Origin: DATJLY01 sp963773665
GTDB lineage: Bacteria; Pseudomonadota; Alphaproteobacteria; ATCC43930; CGMCC-115725
Direction: 5' to 3'
Assembly (NCBI GenBank): GCA_963773665.1
Contig: CAVZBZ010000001.1
Coordinates: 1,364,001 to 1,428,000, forward strand
Length of the DNA stretch: 64,000 nucleotides
Part shown: positions 59,543 through 64,000 of the stretch, piece by piece
Layout of the letters: the number at the start of each line of letters is the position of its first letter
Numbering within the stretch: position 1 is the first letter of the stretch
The notes under the pieces: generated by a model
Database searches by the model: none
What the model was told of the DNA's origin: nothing
What the model saw: the letters and a program-made list of their open reading frames with translations, nothing else
Translations under genes and position numbers: made by a program

Positions 59543-61870
59543 CTAGCTCCGCGCCTTGCCGAGCGCGCGCCAGAGTTTTTCCGGGGTCGCCGGCATTTCG
59601 ATCATGGATGCCCCCGCCCGGTGCAACGCGTCGTTGACGGCGTTCATCACGGCGGGCAGCGCGCCGATCGTGCCGGCCTCGCCCACCCCTTTGACGCCCA
59701 ACGGATTGCGCGGCGTAAGCGAGACGTTGTGGCCCAGATCGAAATCGCAGAAATCGTCGGCGCGCGGCATGCAGTAATCCTGGAACGAGCCGGTGAGGAG
59801 CTGGCCCGAGTGCGGCTCGTACACCACCTCCTCGACGAGCGCCTGGCCGATCCCTTGCGCGATGCCGCCCTGGATCTGGCCCGCGCACAGGACCGGGTTC
59901 AGCATGCGGCCGACATCGTCCACCGCGGAATAGCGCACGAGCGTCGCCTTGCCGGTGTCGGGGTCGATCTCGATCTCGGCGATGTGCGCGCCCGAGGGGA
60001 ATGTCGCGCTGTTGGGCGGCCCGTAATCCGAGCGCTCGGAAAAGCCCGGCTCCATCTCGCGCGGCAGGTCGGACGAATCGAACGCGCGGCGCGCGACCGC
60101 GGCGAGCTCGACCTTGCGGTCGGTGCCGGCGATCGCGAAGGCGCCGTGCTCGAACACCACGTCGCTCGCCGCCGCCTCCATGATGTGCGCGGCGATCTTG
60201 CGGCCGCGCTCGATGAGCCGGTCGGCGGCGGTGACGATGGCCGAGCCCGCCAGCATCGCCGAGCGCGAGCCGAACGTGCCGATGCCGTCCGTGACGAGAT
60301 CGGTGTCGCCATAGCGGTAGCGGATGCGGTCGGAGTCGAGCCCGAGCTTTTCCGAGAGAATCTGCTTGAACGTCGTGCCGTGGCCCTGGCCGTGATCCAT
60401 GCTGCCGGTGATGAGGGTGACGGCGCCCGAGGGATCGAAGCGGATCTCGGCATGCTCGAAATCGCGCCCGCCGGTGGCCGCGACCGCGGTGGCGACGCCG
60501 ACGCCCAAAATCTTGCCGCGCTTTTTCGCCGCGGCGCGCCGCTCGGCAAACGAGCGGTAATCGGCCAGCGCGAGGCAGTCCTCGAGGTTCTTGGCGAAAT
60601 CGCCGGAATCGTAGGTCTGGCGCGCCGGCGTGGTGTAGGGCATGGCGCGCGCCGGGATGGTGTTGCGCCGGCGCAGCTCGGCCGGATCGATGCCGAGATC
60701 GCGCGCCGCCTTGTCGACGATGGTCTCGATCACGAACAGCGGCTCGGGCCGGCCGCCGCCGCGATAGGGTGCGGTCATCATGGTGTTGGTGAAGATCGCA
60801 TAGACCTGCGCGTGGATGGCGGGGATGGTGTAGGTGTTGACGAGGCAGCCGAGCGCCACGGTCAGCGGAATGGTGCAGCGGTCGGAGCTGTAATAGGCGC
60901 CGATCGCCGCCTTCCAGCGCGCGCGCACGGCGAGGAACTTCATGTCCTTGTCGAGCGCCAATTCGGTCTCGACGACGCTGCCGCGGCTCTGCTCGTCGGA
61001 CAGCAGGCCCTCGGCGCGCTCGGCGATCCAGCGCACCGGGCGGCCGACGATCTCGGACGCCCACAGCGACAGCGCGTATTCCGGATAGCAGCCGCCCTTC
61101 ATGCCGAAGCCGCCGCCCATGTTGTCGCACAGCACGCGGAACTTGTGGTGCGGCGCCTTGAAGATGCCGGCCAGCGCCGCGCGCGTGCCGTGGCCCGACT
61201 GGATGGTGCAGCGGATGGTGTAGCGCTCGTCGGCCTCGTCCCAGGCGCCTATGCAACCGCGCGGCTCCATCGAGTTGGCGGTGACGCGGTTGATGACGAT
61301 GGTGTGGCGCACGACATGGGCGGCGCGCTGCAGTGCCGCATCGACCGCGGCCTTGTCGCCCAATTCGTGAAAGAACGCCTCGTTGCCGGGATTGTCGGCC
61401 CAGATCGCCGGCGCACCGGCCGCGATCGCCGCCTCGGCGCCGGTCAGGACCGGCAGCGGCTCGTACGTAACCGCGATCGCCTCGGCCGCGTCCCGTGCGG
61501 TATCGAGCGTCTCGGCGACGACGAAGGCCACCGCCTCGCCGGCGCAGCGCACGCGCCCCTGCGCCAGCAGCGGCTGCGGCGCGACATAGGCCGGGGCACC
61601 GGTGCTGCGCTTCCGCGGCACGTGCGGACGCAGCGTGCCGAGGCCGCGGGCGCGCAGATCGTCGCCCGTCAGCACCGCGAGCACGCCCGGCATCTGCTGC
61701 GCGCGCCGCACATCGACCGATTTGATGGCCGCGTGCGCGTGCGGCGAGCGCAGCACGAAGGCCGTCGCCTCGCGCGCCATGCGCACGTCGTCGACATAGC
61801 GGCCCTGCCCGCGCAGGAGCTTCGGGTCCTCCTCGCGCGGCACCGGCTGTCCCACTCCGTAAAGACCCAT
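59543..61870 (-). CDS. Xanthine dehydrogenase/CO-dehydrogenase-type molybdopterin large subunit (CoxL-like)
   Basis: 775 residues. The N-terminal Ald_Xan_dh_C domain (LRGQGRYVDDV, FVLRSPHAHAAI) is followed by the Moco-binding domain with GGGFGMKGGCYPEYA near residue 253, the active-site-loop motif PYRGGGRPE near 370 (close to the form II AYRGAGR type, not the CO-specific AYRCSFR) and GVGEAG near 735 with the catalytic Glu. It should hydroxylate an aromatic, heteroaromatic or aldehyde substrate, not CO. The [2Fe-2S] and FAD subunits that it needs are not in the window. Confidence 0.9.
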   Translation of the reverse strand: MGLYGVGQPVPREEDPKLLRGQGRYVDDVRMAREATAFVLRSPHAHAAIKSVDVRRAQQMPGVLAVLTGDDLRARGLGTLRPHVPRKRSTGAPAYVAPQPLLAQGRVRCAGEAVAFVVAETLDTARDAAEAIAVTYEPLPVLTGAEAAIAAGAPAIWADNPGNEAFFHELGDKAAVDAALQRAAHVVRHTIVINRVTANSMEPRGCIGAWDEADERYTIRCTIQSGHGTRAALAGIFKAPHHKFRVLCDNMGGGFGMKGGCYPEYALSLWASEIVGRPVRWIAERAEGLLSDEQSRGSVVETELALDKDMKFLAVRARWKAAIGAYYSSDRCTIPLTVALGCLVNTYTIPAIHAQVYAIFTNTMMTAPYRGGGRPEPLFVIETIVDKAARDLGIDPAELRRRNTIPARAMPYTTPARQTYDSGDFAKNLEDCLALADYRSFAERRAAAKKRGKILGVGVATAVAATGGRDFEHAEIRFDPSGAVTLITGSMDHGQGHGTTFKQILSEKLGLDSDRIRYRYGDTDLVTDGIGTFGSRSAMLAGSAIVTAADRLIERGRKIAAHIMEAAASDVVFEHGAFAIAGTDRKVELAAVARRAFDSSDLPREMEPGFSERSDYGPPNSATFPSGAHIAEIEIDPDTGKATLVRYSAVDDVGRMLNPVLCAGQIQGGIAQGIGQALVEEVVYEPHSGQLLTGSFQDYCMPRADDFCDFDLGHNVSLTPRNPLGVKGVGEAGTIGALPAVMNAVNDALHRAGASMIEMPATPEKLWRALGKARS

Positions 61871-61891
61871 GACTTGAGCTCCTTGGTTTCG

Positions 61892-63145
61892 TCAGGCCGG
61901 CACTTGCCCTTCGGCCGCGCGCGGTGCCGCGGCGCGGTCGCGCGCCGGAAAGCGATAGGGGCCGAGCGGCAGGAAGATGAGGCAGATCGCGACCAGCGCC
62001 ACCTCGTAGAACGCGAAGGCCGGCAGGTACGAATGATAGAGATCGAACGACAGGCCGCTGAGAAAGGGGCCGACGCCGGTCGCGCCGCCGAAGATGCCGA
62101 ACACCGTGCCGAAAATCTTGCCGTAGGATTTGAGGCCGAAATAGCGGCTCACCATGAATCCCATGAGGTCGATCTCGGCGCCCAAGGCGGCGCCGCACAG
62201 GATCGCGCCCGCGAACGGGACCCAGCCGCCCGCGCCGCTGCCGAAGAGCGCGGTGCCGATCATCGGCAGGATGAAAAAGCAGGTGCCGACATAGGGCGCG
62301 TGGAAGCGATCGACGCACCAGCCCGAAATGAGCCGCCCCGCGGTCGCGGCGAGCCCTGCCACCGCGAGCACGGTCGTCGCCGCCTGGAGCGGCACGCCGC
62401 GATCCTGCAGCATGGCGACGATCTGCGTCAGCGTGCCGTTCAAGGCGACGACGCCCAACAGAAACGCGATGGTGAGACCCCAGAAGCGCCAGCCGCAAAG
62501 CGCCTCCTTCACGGTGAGGCCGGGCAAGGGTCCGGCGATGAGGTCGGGCTCGCGCACATGCTCGTCGGGCGCGGGATCGCGCACGGCGAGCGCCACCGGC
62601 ACCCCCGCCAGCACGAGGATGAGGAATGCCAGCCCGATATAAGCCTCGCGCCAGCCATGCGCGCCGATGAGATATGCCACGATCGGCGGCACCACCGAGG
62701 TGCCGAGCCCGACGCCGGCAAGTGCTACGCCAAGCGCGAGCCCGCGCCTGCGGTCGAACCACTTCGCCACGACATAGGCGTAGGAAATCGGCGACTGGCC
62801 GATGCCGCCGAGGCCGCGCAACGTGAACAGCAGATAGATGACGAGAAGCGACGCGGTCATCATGGATTGCGCCGCAGTCGTGAGCGCGAAGAAGGGAATG
62901 CCGACCAGGAACACGCGGCGCGCGCCCCACCGGTCGATCGCCATGCCGAGGAACGGGCCCGACGCGGCGGTGATCCAGTTCGTCACCAGCATCGCCGAGG
63001 CGAGCGTGCCGCGGCCGATATGCAGATCCTCGGTCACCGGCCGCAGGAACACGCCGAAGCTGAAGATGTTGATGACCCCGCCGCTGCACATGAGGCCCAG
63101 GAGACAGGCCCCGACGATCCACCAGCGATTGCGGAAGAGCGGCAT
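61892..63145 (-). CDS. MFS transporter (OFA/monocarboxylate-like)
   Basis: 417 residues from MPLFRNRWWIVGACLLGLMCSGGVINIFSF, 12 helices. The 2-3 loop GMAIDRWGARRVFLVG and helix 4 QSPISYAYVVAKWFDRRRGLALGVALAGVG are typical of the monocarboxylate branch. The start ATG shares bases with the upstream amidohydrolase stop (TGATG). It lies 21 bp before the CoxL-like gene and probably imports the operon's substrate. Confidence 0.87.
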   Translation of the reverse strand: MPLFRNRWWIVGACLLGLMCSGGVINIFSFGVFLRPVTEDLHIGRGTLASAMLVTNWITAASGPFLGMAIDRWGARRVFLVGIPFFALTTAAQSMMTASLLVIYLLFTLRGLGGIGQSPISYAYVVAKWFDRRRGLALGVALAGVGLGTSVVPPIVAYLIGAHGWREAYIGLAFLILVLAGVPVALAVRDPAPDEHVREPDLIAGPLPGLTVKEALCGWRFWGLTIAFLLGVVALNGTLTQIVAMLQDRGVPLQAATTVLAVAGLAATAGRLISGWCVDRFHAPYVGTCFFILPMIGTALFGSGAGGWVPFAGAILCGAALGAEIDLMGFMVSRYFGLKSYGKIFGTVFGIFGGATGVGPFLSGLSFDLYHSYLPAFAFYEVALVAICLIFLPLGPYRFPARDRAAAPRAAEGQVPA

Positions 63146-63957
63146 CACCCGCGCTTCCAGCCGATCCAATCGCACAGCGCCTGACCCATGACGAGGTCCT
63201 TGTCGGCCGCGGTGAGGAACGGCAGCTCTTCCGTGAACATCGTCACGCATTGCCGGTAGGAACACGGCATGCGCGTCAGGTCGGTGCCCCAGAAGAAGCG
63301 CTTCGGCCCGAACGCGTCGAAGATCTGGCGCAAATTGCCGTGCACGTTGCGATAGGGATAGGGCTCGCTCGACGTGCCGGCCGCGCCCGACGCCTTGACC
63401 GCAACATTCGGCAACTTGGCGAGTGCCACGAGCTGCGGCAGGTTGGCGTAAGCGGCCGCGTCCTTGCTGCCCCCGATCGCGGCAAGGTGGTCGATGACGA
63501 GCTTCAGGCCGGGATGGCGCTCGGCGACCTTGCCGACAGCTGCCAAATGCGGGCCGGCCATGAGCGCGACCGGCAATCCGGCGCGCTCGGCGGCGGGCCA
63601 GAGCCAGTCCATCGTGCCGTCCACCACCCAGTCCTTCATGTGCGGCTCGAGGAAGGTGAAGCGCAGGCCGAGCATGCCGGGCTGCTTCTTCCAGCCGTCG
63701 ATGAGGGCGCGGCTTTCCGGCTTGTCGAGCGGAAAGCGGCCTAGCACGGCAAAGCGCCCGGGAAAGCGCCGCGCCGCATCGACCGCGACGGCGCCGGAAT
63801 TGGGGTCCCAGCCCGGCGGGTGGATGACGGCCGCATCGACGCCCGCCGCATCCATCTCCTTCAAGGCATCCTCGGCGGAAAACGAGGGTATCTGCCGGTG
63901 CGCGCCGTTGGGCTTGCCGCTCGACCACAGATGAATTTGGGAATCGACGATTTGCAT
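63145..63957 (-). CDS. Amidohydrolase-2 family (PF04909) lactonase/hydrolase
   Basis: 270 residues. DSQIHLWSSG at the N-terminus, LGLRFTFLEPHMKDW near residue 95, LKLVIDHLAAIGG near 152 and FWGTDLTRMPCSYRQC near 223 follow the family order. The first motif lacks one His of HxH, as in the lactone-hydrolase members (LigI or fuconolactonase-like). It is the first gene of the amidohydrolase, MFS, CoxL-like operon, so its substrate is likely a ring-derived acid or lactone. Confidence 0.85.
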   Translation of the reverse strand: MQIVDSQIHLWSSGKPNGAHRQIPSFSAEDALKEMDAAGVDAAVIHPPGWDPNSGAVAVDAARRFPGRFAVLGRFPLDKPESRALIDGWKKQPGMLGLRFTFLEPHMKDWVVDGTMDWLWPAAERAGLPVALMAGPHLAAVGKVAERHPGLKLVIDHLAAIGGSKDAAAYANLPQLVALAKLPNVAVKASGAAGTSSEPYPYRNVHGNLRQIFDAFGPKRFFWGTDLTRMPCSYRQCVTMFTEELPFLTAADKDLVMGQALCDWIGWKRG

Positions 63958-64000
63958 GGCGCCCCCTTTTTTCCGCTGCCCGTCCGGCCCAAGACTATCC

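Noticed and set aside
59621..63184. Very long open frame on the plus strand
   Set aside because: It is antisense to the CoxL-like and MFS genes, is Arg/Ala/Gly-rich with no domain, and follows from high GC codon bias.

Overview
The window is high-GC DNA, densely coded on both strands, with many ATGA, GTGA and TGATG gene junctions. It looks like chromosomal DNA of a metabolically versatile soil or freshwater alphaproteobacterium. Pointers to that group are an FdxA-type 7Fe ferredoxin and a CarD regulator close together, a SUV3-type helicase followed by an S4 protein, a DUF4197 protein, and an array of interspersed repeats whose frames read NEPNF, ETNPIS or KRTQF. I would not name a genus. I see no rRNA, transposase, integrase, phage gene or CRISPR array. 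One tRNA gene is present, tRNA-Arg(CCT).

Layout. 1-3.6 kb (-): TAXI-type and peptide-type solute-binding proteins and a Sel1-repeat membrane protein. 3.8-7.8 kb (+): PH-domain membrane protein, a frameshifted SUV3-like helicase, an S4 RNA-binding protein and an F420-type NADP oxidoreductase. 7.9-12.8 kb: a small lipoprotein, a Spy/CpxP-like protein, and a divergent catabolic pair of operons (DUF1989 plus amidohydrolase against luciferase-like plus HsaA-like flavoenzymes). 12.8-15.5 kb: remnant of an ABC substrate-binding gene, a candidate small RNA with an FNR/FixK-type promoter, a LOG-family gene and a frameshifted MFS gene. 15.6-22.6 kb (-): one operon with a 58-residue ORF, a PLP decarboxylase, a cyclic-2,3-diphosphoglycerate-synthetase-like GTPase, carbamate kinase, a Lon-type protease and a universal-stress-like protein, behind a perfect FNR/FixK box. 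22.7-30.8 kb (-): an FAD aromatic hydroxylase joined to a complete branched-chain-type ABC importer, then a lactonase-like and a hydroxyisobutyrate-dehydrogenase-like gene. 30.9-36.1 kb (+): NitT/TauT-type binding protein, MFS transporter, patatin and a Rieske dioxygenase alpha/beta pair. 36.1-38.8 kb (-): a P-type ATPase behind a 33-codon ORF and another FNR/FixK box. 38.8-45.4 kb: DUF4197, tRNA, carboxymuconolactone decarboxylase-like, MHS transporter, nuclease-like, phosphoesterase, CarD, FdxA, TerB, the repeat array and a 57-residue protein. 45.5-53.9 kb: EamA exporter, a surface-glycan gene set and an extensin-like lipoprotein. 54-64 kb (-): FAH hydrolase, binding protein, MFS, porin, an orphan molybdenum hydroxylase large subunit, MFS and an amidohydrolase.

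Two themes stand out. The first is uptake and breakdown of aromatic or other organic acids: five solute-binding proteins, several MFS carriers, flavin, Rieske and molybdenum oxygenases, hydrolases and a porin. The second is an apparent low-oxygen regulon. Three perfect TTGAT-N4-ATCAA palindromes and two near-matches lie in front of the CpxP-like gene, the candidate sRNA/LOG gene, the carbamate kinase-Lon operon, the P-type ATPase and a small conserved ORF. For the three perfect sites, placing the site at -41.5 gives a -10-like hexamer at the right distance. At the sRNA the predicted start falls within a base or two of a two-hairpin element with C-rich loops and a terminator. This FNR/FixK-linked set, and especially the sRNA and the carbamate kinase operon without an ornithine carbamoyltransferase, is the best candidate for something undescribed. 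Functions are inferred from sequence reading alone; no database search was run.
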